Below are positions 35,143 through 44,456 of a stretch of 64,000 bases of DNA, piece after piece. The stretch comes from Natrinema sp031626495 (GTDB taxonomy: Archaea; Halobacteriota; Halobacteria; Halobacteriales; Natrialbaceae). The notes beneath the pieces are model-generated. The model did no database searches, was not told the DNA's origin, and saw nothing but the letters and a program-made list of their open reading frames with translations. Position 1 is the stretch's first letter, and every line of letters starts with the position of its first letter. Both the position numbers and the translations under genes were made by a program. Location: NCBI RefSeq assembly GCF_031626495.1, contig NZ_JAMQOJ010000003.1:372001-436000 (forward strand), in the 5' to 3' direction.

Positions 35143-35988
35143 TCACGCCCGCGTCGACTCGAGCGCGCCGAACTCGAACCGGCCGACGGCGGCCGGCGCG
35201 AGGACGACTCCGGCGAGGAGGACGGCGTAGAGGACGACGAGGAGCGGTTCGATCGAACCGACGATCGATTCGAGACCCCGGACGACGACCACGAACCCGC
35301 CGCCGACCGCGACGAGCAGCGCGCCCTCGAGGCGGGAGCGCAGTTCCGGCAGCGCCGACAACCGGCGCGATCCGAGGAGGCCGCCGATCGAGCCGCCGAG
35401 GCCGAGCAGCGAGTCTTCGGTGCCGCCGGCGACGACGACCGCGGGAACCGCGAGGACGAGCGCGATCGCGAAGCCGACCGTTGGATCGCCGCCGGTCAAT
35501 CGATCCATCGCGACGACGAAGACGATCCCGAGGGCCGCTCCGACGAGCACGTCACCGAGATAGTGGACGCCGAGGGCGACTCGAGAGAGCGAGACGGCCG
35601 CGATGAGCGTGCTGGCTCCGAGGACGGCTCGCCAGTCGTCGCACCGATCGTACGCCGAGACGAGCCCGCCGTAGACGACGGCCGCCGCGAACGCGTGGCC
35701 GCTCGGGAAGCCGTAGCCCTCGCGTGCACCCTCGAGCGAGACGAGCATCGCGTCCGCCGGCGGCCGGGGGAGTGCGAACAGCGTCTTGAGCGTCAGCACC
35801 AGCGCCAGTCCGGCGACCGCGTAGCTGATTACCAGCGCGTTTCGCCGACGGCTGCCACACCAGAACAGCACCGCAAGCAGGAACATGAGGGCCGTCGTTC
35901 CGCCGAGTTCGGTGATCCACACGACGATCTCCGCGTGTTCGGCCGGGACGGCGTTGCGGACGGTCGCACTTGCCTCCTCGAGTCGCAT
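35143..35988 (-). CDS. PAP2-superfamily membrane phosphatase
   Basis: 281 residues from ATG 35988. Seven or more hydrophobic helices. The three phosphatase motifs are KTLFALPRP (KxxxxxxRP), YGFPSGH (PSGH) and SRVALGVHYLGD (SRxxxxxHxxxD). The second half (after about 165) adds several membrane helices beyond the minimal PAP2 unit. It dephosphorylates a lipid phosphate, such as undecaprenyl/dolichyl or phosphatidate type, at the outer face. Exact lipid unknown. Confidence 0.9.
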   Translation of the reverse strand: MRLEEASATVRNAVPAEHAEIVVWITELGGTTALMFLLAVLFWCGSRRRNALVISYAVAGLALVLTLKTLFALPRPPADAMLVSLEGAREGYGFPSGHAFAAAVVYGGLVSAYDRCDDWRAVLGASTLIAAVSLSRVALGVHYLGDVLVGAALGIVFVVAMDRLTGGDPTVGFAIALVLAVPAVVVAGGTEDSLLGLGGSIGGLLGSRRLSALPELRSRLEGALLVAVGGGFVVVVRGLESIVGSIEPLLVVLYAVLLAGVVLAPAAVGRFEFGALESTRA

Positions 35989-36129
35989 ATCACCGGACGG
36001 TACGGTCAGCGGAAGATAAACGTCGGCGGTATCGATCGTGTCCACGGCCGTGGTCGTGTACCAGGAGAACACGCTCATCCACGCCGCACGAAAGGAAAGA
36101 ATAGTTACACGTGCGTGCGATGTACCGCT

Positions 36130-36972
36130 ATGAACCGCCGCCCCTTCCTTCACGCCCTCGCGACCGCGGCTGTCCCGCTCTCGGCCGGCTGTTCGGTGCC
36201 GCTTTCGGGGACCAGCGAGTCGCTGGACTCCTCCACCGTGTTCGAGAGTCATCGGTTCGACGGCACGGAGCTCGTCGTCCGGTTCCGCGACGGCGTCGAC
36301 GTTCAGCAGGCCGCCCTCGTGAACGAAGCGACCGGGACAGCGTACGAGGCAGTCGAGCGGCCGGCCGAGACCGTTCGGTTTCCCGTTGTCTTCCCGGATC
36401 GCCTCGAGACGTACGTCGCCCGATCGCTTCACGTAACGGTCGAGACGCCGGACGGGGAGGCCTCGCTGTGGATTCCGGAGCGCGTTCACGGCTTCGTGAG
36501 GTCCGTCGAAGCCCTTTCCGACGGCCGCGCTCGTTTCGAGATTGAGAACCAGGGCGAGGCCCCGCTCCTCGTTCGGTTCGTTGCGATGTACGACGGGGTC
36601 CCGAATCCGACCCTCGACCCGCAACGCGACTCGTCCGAGCGCGACTCGCTCGCGTTCGGTCCGGGCGTCGTCGGCGTCGGCGAGAATAGCCCGCTCTCCC
36701 CGTCACGGACCGATCTCGTCGTTCCGCCGGGCGAGACGGATCCGTTCGAGACGACCTACGCACCGTTCGCGTTCCCCGACGGGGCCGCTGCAGGCGATTG
36801 CGGCGGCGATGAGCGTACCGCGACCATCGCTGTCGTTCACGCTTCCGGCGGGAGCGCGGCCTATACGTTCGACTATCGACTCGAGGGCGATCCCGTCCCC
36901 GTCGCCGGACACACGTCGAAATCCACCGACGGAAACACGGCTACCGTCTGCCGCGGTCGTACGGACGAGTAA
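36130..36972 (+). CDS. Tat lipoprotein of unknown function
   Basis: 280 residues from ATG 36130. The signal NRRPFLHALATAAVPLSAGC has twin Arg and lipobox Cys 21. The mature part is beta-rich, with VRFRDGVDVQQAALVNEATG, a HVTVETPDGEASLWIP strand pair and an Ig-like FEIENQGEAPLLVRFVAMYDG. Two cysteines (in AAGDCGGDE and TATVCRGR) could pair. It probably faces outside and is divergent from the PAP2 gene. No function was recognised. Confidence 0.75.
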   Translation: MNRRPFLHALATAAVPLSAGCSVPLSGTSESLDSSTVFESHRFDGTELVVRFRDGVDVQQAALVNEATGTAYEAVERPAETVRFPVVFPDRLETYVARSLHVTVETPDGEASLWIPERVHGFVRSVEALSDGRARFEIENQGEAPLLVRFVAMYDGVPNPTLDPQRDSSERDSLAFGPGVVGVGENSPLSPSRTDLVVPPGETDPFETTYAPFAFPDGAAAGDCGGDERTATIAVVHASGGSAAYTFDYRLEGDPVPVAGHTSKSTDGNTATVCRGRTDE

Positions 36973-37008
36973 CCGATCGGTCCGACGCCATCGGCGTCGT
37001 CTGCCACG

Positions 37009-39858
37009 TCACCGACGCGCCCACTCGAGCATGCGCTCGTAGACCGGGTCGGACGCGAGCGCCGACGCGTCCCCGACCAGCACCAACGCCCGCTTGGGCC
37101 GGGTCAGCGCGACGTTGATCCGGCGGTAGTCCTCGAAGATTGGCCCCTCGAGCGAGCCGGTCGCGGTGAAGGAGACGACGATGACCTCCTGGCTCGAGCC
37201 CTGGAAGCGGTCGACGGTGTCGACGGCCACCTCGTCGGGGACGTGCTTGGAGATCTCCGAGACCTGGGCGCGGAAGGGGGCGATGACGCCGATGTCGGAT
37301 CGCTCGAGGCCGGCGGTTTCGTAGGCCTCGATCAACTCGGCGATCCGGGCGGCCTCCTCGCTGTCGGTGTACCGGCTCCGGTCACCCTCGACGTCGACGA
37401 ACGAGACCGGATCGCGCAGGTTCGCGGGCAGTGGGTCGCGGGAGACGCCCTCGAGATCGTCCAGCGTTCGGCTCGCGACCTCGGGCGTCGCCGGTCGGAG
37501 TTGTCCGTCGTAGAACTCCCGCGAGGCGAAGACCTGAATGCGCTGGTTCATTCGGTACTGGCGGTCGAGCATGACGCCGGCCTCGGGATGGAGGTCGACG
37601 AGTCGCTCGAACAGCGACTCGGTGAGGTCGTTCTCCGCGCGCACCACGGGCGGTAGCTGCTCGTGGTCGCCGACGAGGACGAACCGCTCGGCCAGGTTGA
37701 TCGCCGCGTGGGTACCGGGTTCGGTCAGCTGGGCGGCCTCGTCCACCAGCGCGGCGTCGAAGGCCTGTTCTTTCATCACCCGCGAGCCGCAGGTCGCGGT
37801 GGTCGCCGCCACCACCTGCGCGTTCTGGAGTTCCGCCACGCGGTCCTCGGGATCGCCGCCCCGCTCGAGCCGGTAGGGCTCCATGTCGTCGCGGACCCCG
37901 CTCTCCGAGCCGACGCGGACGACTCGATCGGTATCGACGCCGTCGGCGGCCTCGAGTTGCTCGAGTACGGCCTCCAGAGCGTTGTCGACCGCCCGATTCG
38001 TAAAGGCCGACAGCAGGACGCGCTCGCCGCGCTCGACCATCGCGCGGACGGCGCGGGCGATGGTGTAGGTCTTCCCGGTTCCCGGCGGGCCGTGGATCAG
38101 GGCGCAGTCTCGTGCGCCGACGGCATTCTCGACGGCCTCGTTCTGGGCGTCGTTGTTCGAAATGAAGGTCTCGTCGAGTTCAGCAAACTCGGGTTTCGCG
38201 CGGCCGAACAGGACGTCCTTCCGACGCTCGTCGCCCTTCAGCAGCGCGTCGTGGAGCGCCACGAGAAGCCGATCGGTGGTCAGCTCAGACGGGTAGACGT
38301 CGAGTCGCGTCACCTCGACCGGCTCGTCCGCGGTCAGGACGATCTCGTCGTCTCGCGGGCTTCGCCCGCTCGAATCCGTCGCGGATCGCGGATCCGCGCT
38401 TCCCAGCCGCTCGATCATCGCGAGTTCCGAGTCGCCCCGGACCGGATGCCCGTCGCTCGCGAGCACGAGGTCGCCCTCGCGGAGCTTCGAGGTCGCGCCG
38501 CCCGTTCGACGGGCGCGCAGTTCCCAGCGCCCGCCCTCGAGCGGCCGTTTCTCGACGAACTCGAGGTCGATCAGCGCGCGATCGTCCTCGGCTCGCTCTT
38601 CGGCGCTTTGCTCCCAGAGCTTCGCGTACTCGCGGTGGACCTCCCGGCGTTCTTCCTCGATCGCCCGGTAGAAGCGATCGAAGTAGTCGAGTTCCTCGTC
38701 GGGCAGGGACTGGCCGATCTGGCCGGCCTTCGACTCCTGATCGAGTCGGCCGGAGACCACCATGCAGGTGTCCTGCTCGAAGCAGTACTCGCACTTCGCG
38801 TCGGCCTCGTAGCCGGTCGGTACGTCCCCTTTCGTCTCCATCGCCGCGATCTCGTTGCGCAATCGGACGACGTACTTCAGTAGCCCGTCGCCCATCGTGA
38901 ACTCCTTCGCGGGGGTGAGATCACCGGTCTCCTCGTTGCGATCCAGCGCCGAGTTCTTCGTGTACAGCAGCGTTCCGATGTCGACGTCGCCGCCGTGTTC
39001 CTCGAGCAACAGCGCGTAGCAGGCAGCCTGGACCTTGTCCTTGAACCGCGGCTCCTTCTTGAGGTTCTTGCCCGTCTTGAGTTCGACCGGCGCCCCACGG
39101 CGGACCGCGTCGGCCCGGCCGCGGATGCCGAAGGTTTCGCTGATGAGCAGTTGTTCGGAGCGCCAGCTGCTCTCCGCGGGCGTGAACGCCCGCTCCGAGC
39201 TGTCGGCGGCTGTCGCCGCCCGGTCCTCCTCCGTCAATCGGCCCTGCTCGAGCCAGCCCTCGATCGCTGTGGCGTTCTCGCGGATTTCGTCTTTGACGGC
39301 CTCGGGCGTCTCCCCGAGCAGTCCGAGCTGGAGGCCCCGTTCCTCGACGCGGGCCTCGATCGACTCCTCGATGTCGCGCCCGCGCAGCAGGTCGCCGAAG
39401 ACCTCGTGGACCAGCGTCCCCTTCACGACGGGGTAGTTCAGCGGTACCCCCGAGAGCTTGTTCAGGTAGTAGAGTCGGGGACACTCGACCCAGTTGCGGA
39501 TCGAGGTCACGCTAATGAGGAAGGACGGCTCGACGACGACGTAGGAGTCGCCCGTCGTCGCGAACTTCGTCTCGCCCTGGTACTCCTCCTCTTTCGCGTT
39601 CGTCACGAGCAGCTCCATCCCCGGCTCGAGGAGTTCGGCCGACTCGGTCCACTTGTTCCACAGCGTTACCGTCGTCGTCTCGCGGCCGCCGACGGCCGTC
39701 GCCGTGCCGCCGTCGCCGAGCGTCGCCGGGGCGTCGTCGGTCGTCTGCTCGCCCTCGTCCGCGAGCCGGAGCGGAACGTCGGCGAGGTCGCTCTCGCCGT
39801 AGCTCGTCGATACCGACCGCACCTCGACCTCGCCCGCGACGGTTCCGCGTACGTGCAC
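37009..39858 (-). CDS. dna2: Dna2-like nuclease-helicase (RecB/Cas4-type nuclease plus SF1B helicase)
   Basis: 949 residues from GTG 39858. An N-terminal OB-like part (1-105) precedes a Cas4/Dna2-type nuclease (about 110-375): VECPRLYYL with the first cluster Cys, GTLVHEVF, GRADAVRRGAPVELKTGK (catalytic Asp, Glu and Lys), QAACYALLLE, and CEYCFEQDTC completing a 4Fe-4S set. The C-terminal SF1 helicase (about 555-949) has IHGPPGTGKT, LVDEAAQ, LVGDHEQLPPV, DRQYRMNQ, VDRFQGSSQEV and VALTRPKRAL. In archaea this set processes DNA ends and flaps in replication and repair. It is complete and of expected length. Confidence 0.9.
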   Translation of the reverse strand: MHVRGTVAGEVEVRSVSTSYGESDLADVPLRLADEGEQTTDDAPATLGDGGTATAVGGRETTTVTLWNKWTESAELLEPGMELLVTNAKEEEYQGETKFATTGDSYVVVEPSFLISVTSIRNWVECPRLYYLNKLSGVPLNYPVVKGTLVHEVFGDLLRGRDIEESIEARVEERGLQLGLLGETPEAVKDEIRENATAIEGWLEQGRLTEEDRAATAADSSERAFTPAESSWRSEQLLISETFGIRGRADAVRRGAPVELKTGKNLKKEPRFKDKVQAACYALLLEEHGGDVDIGTLLYTKNSALDRNEETGDLTPAKEFTMGDGLLKYVVRLRNEIAAMETKGDVPTGYEADAKCEYCFEQDTCMVVSGRLDQESKAGQIGQSLPDEELDYFDRFYRAIEEERREVHREYAKLWEQSAEERAEDDRALIDLEFVEKRPLEGGRWELRARRTGGATSKLREGDLVLASDGHPVRGDSELAMIERLGSADPRSATDSSGRSPRDDEIVLTADEPVEVTRLDVYPSELTTDRLLVALHDALLKGDERRKDVLFGRAKPEFAELDETFISNNDAQNEAVENAVGARDCALIHGPPGTGKTYTIARAVRAMVERGERVLLSAFTNRAVDNALEAVLEQLEAADGVDTDRVVRVGSESGVRDDMEPYRLERGGDPEDRVAELQNAQVVAATTATCGSRVMKEQAFDAALVDEAAQLTEPGTHAAINLAERFVLVGDHEQLPPVVRAENDLTESLFERLVDLHPEAGVMLDRQYRMNQRIQVFASREFYDGQLRPATPEVASRTLDDLEGVSRDPLPANLRDPVSFVDVEGDRSRYTDSEEAARIAELIEAYETAGLERSDIGVIAPFRAQVSEISKHVPDEVAVDTVDRFQGSSQEVIVVSFTATGSLEGPIFEDYRRINVALTRPKRALVLVGDASALASDPVYERMLEWARR

Positions 39859-40065
39859 AGCCTATCGTCACGGTCGAGCGATCAAAAACGCTATCGGTCC
39901 GCGTACAGATCTCGTTTCCGTCCCCGATCGCCCGCGTTGACGGACGCGTCGTCACCGTCGCTGCCCCGGTAAAACTGGGTTACGGACGGTTTCGATTGGT
40001 CTCGAGAAGCGACACGAGCGGAACGGACGGGCCGTTTTTGAGATTTCGAACCGAACATCGGTCCC

Positions 40066-40620
40066 ATGAGTGACCCCAACGACGACGAGCGTCGGACGCG
40101 CGGAGACTCCGGGTCCGACACCGACGAGCCGATCAACCGCAGCGAGTCGGCGTCCGCCGACATTGACTCCGGGACCGGCTTCGGCGATCGTCGCGATGCC
40201 GGCCGCGACCGACGCGACGAGTCGACCCGGGTCGCGAACGAGGAGCGCCGACGCAAGACTTCGATACTCGGCCTCTTCGTCGTCGCCCTCGGTGCGTGGG
40301 TCGCCCTCTCTGCGTTCGTCTTCGAGACGGACGCGACGCCGCTGTGGAACAACGTGTTAGTCGGACTCGTCGTGGCCGCCGCGGCCGGCTACAACTACTA
40401 CCGGGTGACCAACGATATCCCGCTCAGCGCCGCCATCGCGTCGCTGGTCGCCATCCTCGGCGTCTGGCTGATCGTCTCGGCTGCGCTGCTCGGAATGACC
40501 GGCGGTCTGTTCTGGAGCACGATCGCGGCCGGACTGCTGATCGCGGGACTGGCCGGCTACAACGCCTACGAGGCCAGAGAAACGCGGACGGTTGCGACCC
40601 AGCTGGGACCGGACGCGTAA
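40066..40620 (+). CDS. SPW-repeat membrane protein
   Basis: 184 residues. A charged cytoplasmic N-terminus (1-65; Asp, Arg and Ser rich) precedes four hydrophobic helices arranged as two SPW-type repeats: ALGAWVALSAFVFETDATPLWNNVLVGLVVAAAAGYNYY, and AILGVWLIVSAALLG...FWSTIAAGLLIAGLAGYNAY. The repeat is a small helical hairpin pair of unknown role seen in many archaea and bacteria. The gene stands alone. Confidence 0.8.
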   Translation: MSDPNDDERRTRGDSGSDTDEPINRSESASADIDSGTGFGDRRDAGRDRRDESTRVANEERRRKTSILGLFVVALGAWVALSAFVFETDATPLWNNVLVGLVVAAAAGYNYYRVTNDIPLSAAIASLVAILGVWLIVSAALLGMTGGLFWSTIAAGLLIAGLAGYNAYEARETRTVATQLGPDA

Positions 40621-40634
40621 GACGCGTCTCGCGC

Positions 40635-40889
40635 TCAGGGCCGCCCCAGGCCGTGTTCGGCCTCGAGCCGGCGAATTCGGCACTCCGCGGCGTGGTGGCT
40701 CGTCGCGACGACGGCGAAGGCGATCATGGCCACGGCGAACGCGATCGAGACGGCCGGGGAGAGGCCGTTGACGTAACTGTTGCATAACTGGCCGAGCGCG
40801 AGTGCGAGCGGCGTCAGCGTCACGAGTGCGCTCTTGGCCGGTGCGGCGCGAAACAGTTCGACGAGCGAGAGTTGATAGCGGCCGGACAT
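40635..40889 (-). CDS. Small two-helix membrane protein
   Basis: 84 residues. Hydrophobic segments are at about 17-35 and 45-65 and the C-terminus is a basic/polar helix (CRIRRLEAEHGLGRP). Convergent with the SPW gene, 14 bp apart. No family was assigned; function unknown. Confidence 0.6.
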   Translation of the reverse strand: MSGRYQLSLVELFRAAPAKSALVTLTPLALALGQLCNSYVNGLSPAVSIAFAVAMIAFAVVATSHHAAECRIRRLEAEHGLGRP

Positions 40890-41025
40890 GGGGAAAGCGT
40901 CAGTTACGATCTATGGTCCGGGAGCCGTCGTATTCCTTTTGGTTCGACCCCCGTCGCACCGTCCGCCTGCGGCGTTTTTCGATTCAATCGATACGTTCAT
41001 TCTGCCGGCGTTCCAACCGTCGATC

Positions 41026-41577
41026 ATGCGGATACGCGAGTGGCAGGACGTACTCGAGGACGTCACCGAGCGGGACGTCGATCCCGAAGACTGGCGTGCG
41101 GTCGCCGGCGATCGCGCCAGCGGCGTCGGCGAAGACATGTACCTCGCGCATCCACGGGCCGGCGTCTTCTTCCTGAAAACGTACGCGAAGAACCCGTTCG
41201 AGGTCCGCGGCGTCGGCAGCCGTGTCGCCCGCAAGGTCGACGACGAGATCGGTTCGTTCCTCCCCGAGCGTGACTCGGGTGGCCGCTTCGCGGTTCAGTC
41301 ACCGCCGGAGGACGAGGAGCAGGCCGAAACGGTCGGAAAGCGTCTCGAGACGGTCCTCGAGACGCACGCGGACGCGCCGACGCGCCCGCAGGATCTGTTC
41401 GACGACGTGATGGACGCCATCGAGAGCCCCGCCTTCGGGCCGATGGAGTACGACCAGTACGACCGGCCGGACGAACTCGAGGATCTCTCCGAGCGGTTCG
41501 AGGAGGCCGACGAACTACTGAACAGCGAACTCGAGGACCTGATCGAGACCGACGAGGTCGATCGCGGCTTCATGTGA
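41026..41577 (+). CDS. Conserved haloarchaeal soluble protein, unknown function
   Basis: 183 residues from ATG 41026; the frame is open to 40888 but that part looks like promoter DNA. Very acidic. The front has DVLEDVTERDVDPEDWRAVAG, DMYLAHPRAGVFFLKTYAKNPFEVRGVGSRVARKVDDEIG, a compact alpha/beta region. The back half is helical and Glu-rich (LEDLSERFEEADELLNSELEDLIE), likely a coiled coil. No catalytic motif is evident. Confidence 0.7.
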   Translation: MRIREWQDVLEDVTERDVDPEDWRAVAGDRASGVGEDMYLAHPRAGVFFLKTYAKNPFEVRGVGSRVARKVDDEIGSFLPERDSGGRFAVQSPPEDEEQAETVGKRLETVLETHADAPTRPQDLFDDVMDAIESPAFGPMEYDQYDRPDELEDLSERFEEADELLNSELEDLIETDEVDRGFM

Positions 41578-41636
41578 CCGGCGGGCGAGCAGCCCCGTCC
41601 GGTGGCTCTTAGGCGCCGGGCGCTCACAGTAAACCC

Positions 41637-42041
41637 ATGTCACCGAGCGCGACCGCCGAGGGCGTCGTCCGCGACTACTACGACGCCCTCCGCGACGGCG
41701 ACCCCCTCGAACCGTACTTCTGCGACGACGACTCGACCGTCAAGTTCGGCATCAGCGAATCCCTGTTCGGCGGTCGCGAGGTCGCCGCGGCACTCGAGGA
41801 ACAGACCGAGACGACTGCGGGCTGGTCGATCGAGAGCCGCCATCTCGTCGTCGAGGAACGAGACGGGTTCGCGACGGTCGCCGACGAGGTCGCGATGGCC
41901 TGGACGGACCTGGAGAGCGGTGACCGACATCGATTCGACAGCCGCTGGAGCGGGACGCTGATCGAACGAGCGATGGCGGACGCCGACGCGCCGGACTGGC
42001 AGTTCGCCGGGATGCACGTCAGCGCTCCCCACGAGCTATGA
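41637..42041 (+). CDS. SnoaL/NTF2-like domain protein
   Basis: 134 residues. A cone-shaped NTF2 fold is suggested by VVRDYYDALRDGDPLEPYFCDDDSTVKFG, LFGGREVAAALEEQT, and strands HLVVEERDGFATVADEVAMAW and FDSRWSGTLIE. Such proteins are isomerases, hydrolases or simple binding modules. Its TGA overlaps the next gene's ATG (42038-42041), so they are coupled. Confidence 0.75.
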   Translation: MSPSATAEGVVRDYYDALRDGDPLEPYFCDDDSTVKFGISESLFGGREVAAALEEQTETTAGWSIESRHLVVEERDGFATVADEVAMAWTDLESGDRHRFDSRWSGTLIERAMADADAPDWQFAGMHVSAPHEL

Positions 42042-42262
42042 GTCGCGGTCGTGGCCCGGGACGCGGCCGGACGCGCTCGAGCGAACTGACGAGCGCGGCC
42101 GACCAGCTCAAGATCGCGTTCGTGCTGCTGGTCGGACTCTCGGGTGGGCTGATCGCGCTTCAGAGCGGCGCTCCGCTGGCGGTGATTGGCGCGGCGATAC
42201 TCGGCGGTGTCGTCGCCGGCGGCGCGTTGCTCTGGTATCTGGTCTGGATAACGACTGACTGA
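42038..42262 (+). CDS. Small membrane protein, two helices
   Basis: 74 residues. An Arg/Gly-rich cytoplasmic start (MSRGRGPGRGRTRSSE) precedes hydrophobic hairpins at about 27-45 and 48-70. It is translationally coupled to the SnoaL-like gene. It may anchor that partner to the membrane, which is inference. No family assigned. Confidence 0.68.
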   Translation: MSRGRGPGRGRTRSSELTSAADQLKIAFVLLVGLSGGLIALQSGAPLAVIGAAILGGVVAGGALLWYLVWITTD

Positions 42263-42283
42263 CTCGAGGGAACGCGTCGGCGA

Positions 42284-43243
42284 CTATCGGCGATCGACGC
42301 GCCGAATCCACGTCCCCGGCGCGTCGAGTTCGTCGTGGCTGGGGAGGTTCTCGGGTCCCTCCCAGACGAGACTCGCCGTCTCGAGGTCGCGGACGGTGAC
42401 GACGTGTTCGAAGAAGTTCTTACCGCGCTGGTACTGCCGTTCCTTGAGCCCGAGACCGAGCAGGCGACGGAGGAGCTTCTGGAGTGGCCCTCGTCCCTGC
42501 CGGCGCTCGTCGAGTTTGCGCCGGAGGTCCTCGTACTCGTCGTCGAAGGCGTGGTCCATCAGGAGTTCGGCGTATCCCTCGACGACGGTCATCGCCGCGT
42601 CGAGATCACGGAACGCCTCGCGATCGAACGAGCCCTCCGAGAGCCTCGCGATGCCGTCTTCCATGCGGGTCTCGAGGTGGTTCGAGAGCCACGGTGCGGC
42701 CCCGAACTCGGCGGCGTGAGTCACCTCGTGGAAGGCGATCCAGCGGCGGAACCGGTCGGCGTCGACGTCGAGTTTCGCGGCGGCGTTCAGGATGTTCGGC
42801 CGGACGAAGTACAGCGCGTGGTCGTTCGCGGGTGCGTCAGCCAGCAAGAGTGGGTCGTACTGCCCGAGGACGTTCCGCCCGAGGAAGGAAAGCAGGACGG
42901 TCATCGTCCCGGTGTTGATCGTCCGGGCGACGCCGGGGAAGGTGCCGGTGTGGGTCTCGAGGGAACTCATGACCCGTTCGAAGGTGGCGACGTTGGCGTC
43001 GATCCAGTGGTGGCGATTCTGGATCTCGACGGTGTCGGGAACGTCGAACTCGACGCCGGAGACGGTCCGCACGGCGTCCCGTGCGTCCCGAACGTCGCGG
43101 GCGTAGGCCTCGCTCTCGCCGGGCGTCAGGTCGAGCGACCCGGGATCGGTCGCCGCCTTGGCGGCGTCGGCGGCCGACCGCCAGTCGATCGCATCGTCAC
43201 CGGACGCCCCGGCGACGGCCCGGGCGCTGCGATAGAGATTCAC
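42284..43243 (-). CDS. DUF2342-type putative zinc metalloprotease (F420-biosynthesis-associated family)
   Basis: 319 residues from GTG 43243 (VNLYRSARAV). A GTG at 43252 and a TTG at 43270 are possible longer starts. The zinc motif is WIAFHEVTHAAEFGAAPWL (HExxH, near residue 175). Other family marks are WIDANVATFERVM and VEGYAELLMDHAFD, where the Glu is a likely third ligand. The family co-occurs with coenzyme F420 producers, and this genome's LLM-class gene fits that. No F420 synthesis gene is adjacent. Protease activity is unproven. Confidence 0.82.
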   Translation of the reverse strand: MNLYRSARAVAGASGDDAIDWRSAADAAKAATDPGSLDLTPGESEAYARDVRDARDAVRTVSGVEFDVPDTVEIQNRHHWIDANVATFERVMSSLETHTGTFPGVARTINTGTMTVLLSFLGRNVLGQYDPLLLADAPANDHALYFVRPNILNAAAKLDVDADRFRRWIAFHEVTHAAEFGAAPWLSNHLETRMEDGIARLSEGSFDREAFRDLDAAMTVVEGYAELLMDHAFDDEYEDLRRKLDERRQGRGPLQKLLRRLLGLGLKERQYQRGKNFFEHVVTVRDLETASLVWEGPENLPSHDELDAPGTWIRRVDRR

Positions 43244-43378
43244 AACCTTCACTAGGGGCAGGAAGCGCAAAAGCGTTCGGCTCGGTTCCGTTCGGTGTGA
43301 CGCGTCGACGCCGGCGGCCGATTGCCGACGGGATCCGCGTCGCGGTTCGCCGCTGATCGGTGTCCGATCTGGCGACGA

Positions 43379-43681
43379 TCAGTTGACGATGACGTCGGGC
43401 TCCTCTTCGGCCTCGAGTTCCGGTTCCTCGTCGCCGCGGAACTTCTGGGCGGCGGCGGCGATGCCGACGAGGACGACGAGCGCGACCAGCGCGCCGACGG
43501 CGCTCTTGCCCGCGCCGCCGGAGTCGTCTTCGGTTTCGTCCGTCTCGGTTTCCGTTTCGGTCTCGAGCTCTGTCGACGACTCGGAACCGCCGAACGGCAG
43601 CGCCTCGCCGATCGATCCCAGTCCGAACCGCGCGTCGCCGTCGAAATGCAACTCGATGAGGGTGAGGTTGGTGTCTCCCAT
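43379..43681 (-). CDS. Single-pass membrane protein with Thr/Glu stalk
   Basis: 100 residues from ATG 43681 (MGDTNLTL). A short N-terminal domain (1-35) is followed by a Ser/Thr/Glu stalk with an alternating ETETETE run, a membrane helix (about 62-83) and a short basic then acidic tail. The stalk is typical of surface-exposed, possibly O-glycosylated haloarchaeal proteins. No export signal is visible, so topology is uncertain. Function unknown. Confidence 0.65.
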   Translation of the reverse strand: MGDTNLTLIELHFDGDARFGLGSIGEALPFGGSESSTELETETETETDETEDDSGGAGKSAVGALVALVVLVGIAAAAQKFRGDEEPELEAEEEPDVIVN

Positions 43682-43859
43682 AGGCCGACGGTCCACGAGA
43701 AGTCACTTAGCCGTTTGGTTAGGTCTCCGTTATTGACGTGTGTAGCGACAGATTACCGTGACGATCGTCCTGTTCCCACACGACGTGGTGGCGGGCCATC
43801 CGCCCGAAGCCGGCATCTGGACCGGTACGATTAAGTGTCCATCACCAGCGGTGTTTCGT

Positions 43860-44087
43860 ATGAGTGGACGACCGCTGGACGTCCTCGAGGCGTCACTCGG
43901 CGAACGCGTCACGGTACGACTCAAGAGCGGCGACGAGTACGTCGGCGACCTCGCCGGCTACGATCAGCACATGAATCTGGTGCTCGATGACGTGACGATC
44001 CCCGTCGAGGGCGGCATCGAGGAGGAGACGCCGGTCGAAGACACAACCATTATACGCGGCGACAACGTCGTCTCGATCACTCCATGA
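43860..44087 (+). CDS. LSm/Sm-like archaeal RNA-binding protein
   Basis: 75 residues from ATG 43860. Sm1 motif is RLKSGDEYVGDLAGYDQHMNLVLDDV and Sm2 is IIRGDNVVSI, with the Asp-x-His-Met-Asn RNA-binding pocket. It forms a ring and binds U-rich RNA and tRNA. Its TGA overlaps the ATG of L37e (ATGA), a very widely conserved archaeal LSm-L37e operon. A TATA-like GATTAAGTG lies about 27 bp upstream. Confidence 0.93.
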   Translation: MSGRPLDVLEASLGERVTVRLKSGDEYVGDLAGYDQHMNLVLDDVTIPVEGGIEEETPVEDTTIIRGDNVVSITP

Positions 44088-44260
44088 CTGGTGCAGGAAC
44101 CCCGAGCCAAGGAAAGAAGAACAAGACGACTCACGTCAAGTGTCGTCGCTGCGGTGAGAAGTCCTACCACTCGAAAAAGAAGCAGTGCTCGTCGTGTGGC
44201 TTCGGCAAGTCCGCCAAACGCCGCGACTACGAGTGGCAGTCGAAGGCCGGCGACAACTGA
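44084..44260 (+). CDS. rpl37e: 50S ribosomal protein L37e
   Basis: 58 residues. It starts MTGAGTPSQGKKNKTTHVKC; the zinc ribbon CRRCGEKSYHSKKKQCSSCG is complete with four Cys, and the end is FGKSAKRRDYEW. It is strongly basic, unlike the rest of the proteome, as expected for an rRNA-binding protein. Coupled to LSm by a 4-bp overlap. Confidence 0.97.
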   Translation: MTGAGTPSQGKKNKTTHVKCRRCGEKSYHSKKKQCSSCGFGKSAKRRDYEWQSKAGDN

Positions 44261-44456
44261 TCTCTCCGTTCTCTCGTTCGTTCTCGTCTCGAATCGCGTC
44301 TCAGCGGTGCCGCCGGCGTTCGTCGGTGCGTGACACCCGGCCGATCGGCCGGCAGCGGTACTGTCGGTCGAGTTCGAGCGCGGCATCGTGCGACCGGCCG
44401 TCGCTGTCTGCCGCGCCGATGAACAGCCCTTAGTTCGCCGCCGCGAAGGATCGACT

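Noticed and set aside
37009..39858. Cas4-like nuclease domain as a sign of a CRISPR system
   Set aside because: The Cas4-like part is fused to an SF1 helicase, which is Dna2 architecture. No other cas gene or repeat array is in the window.
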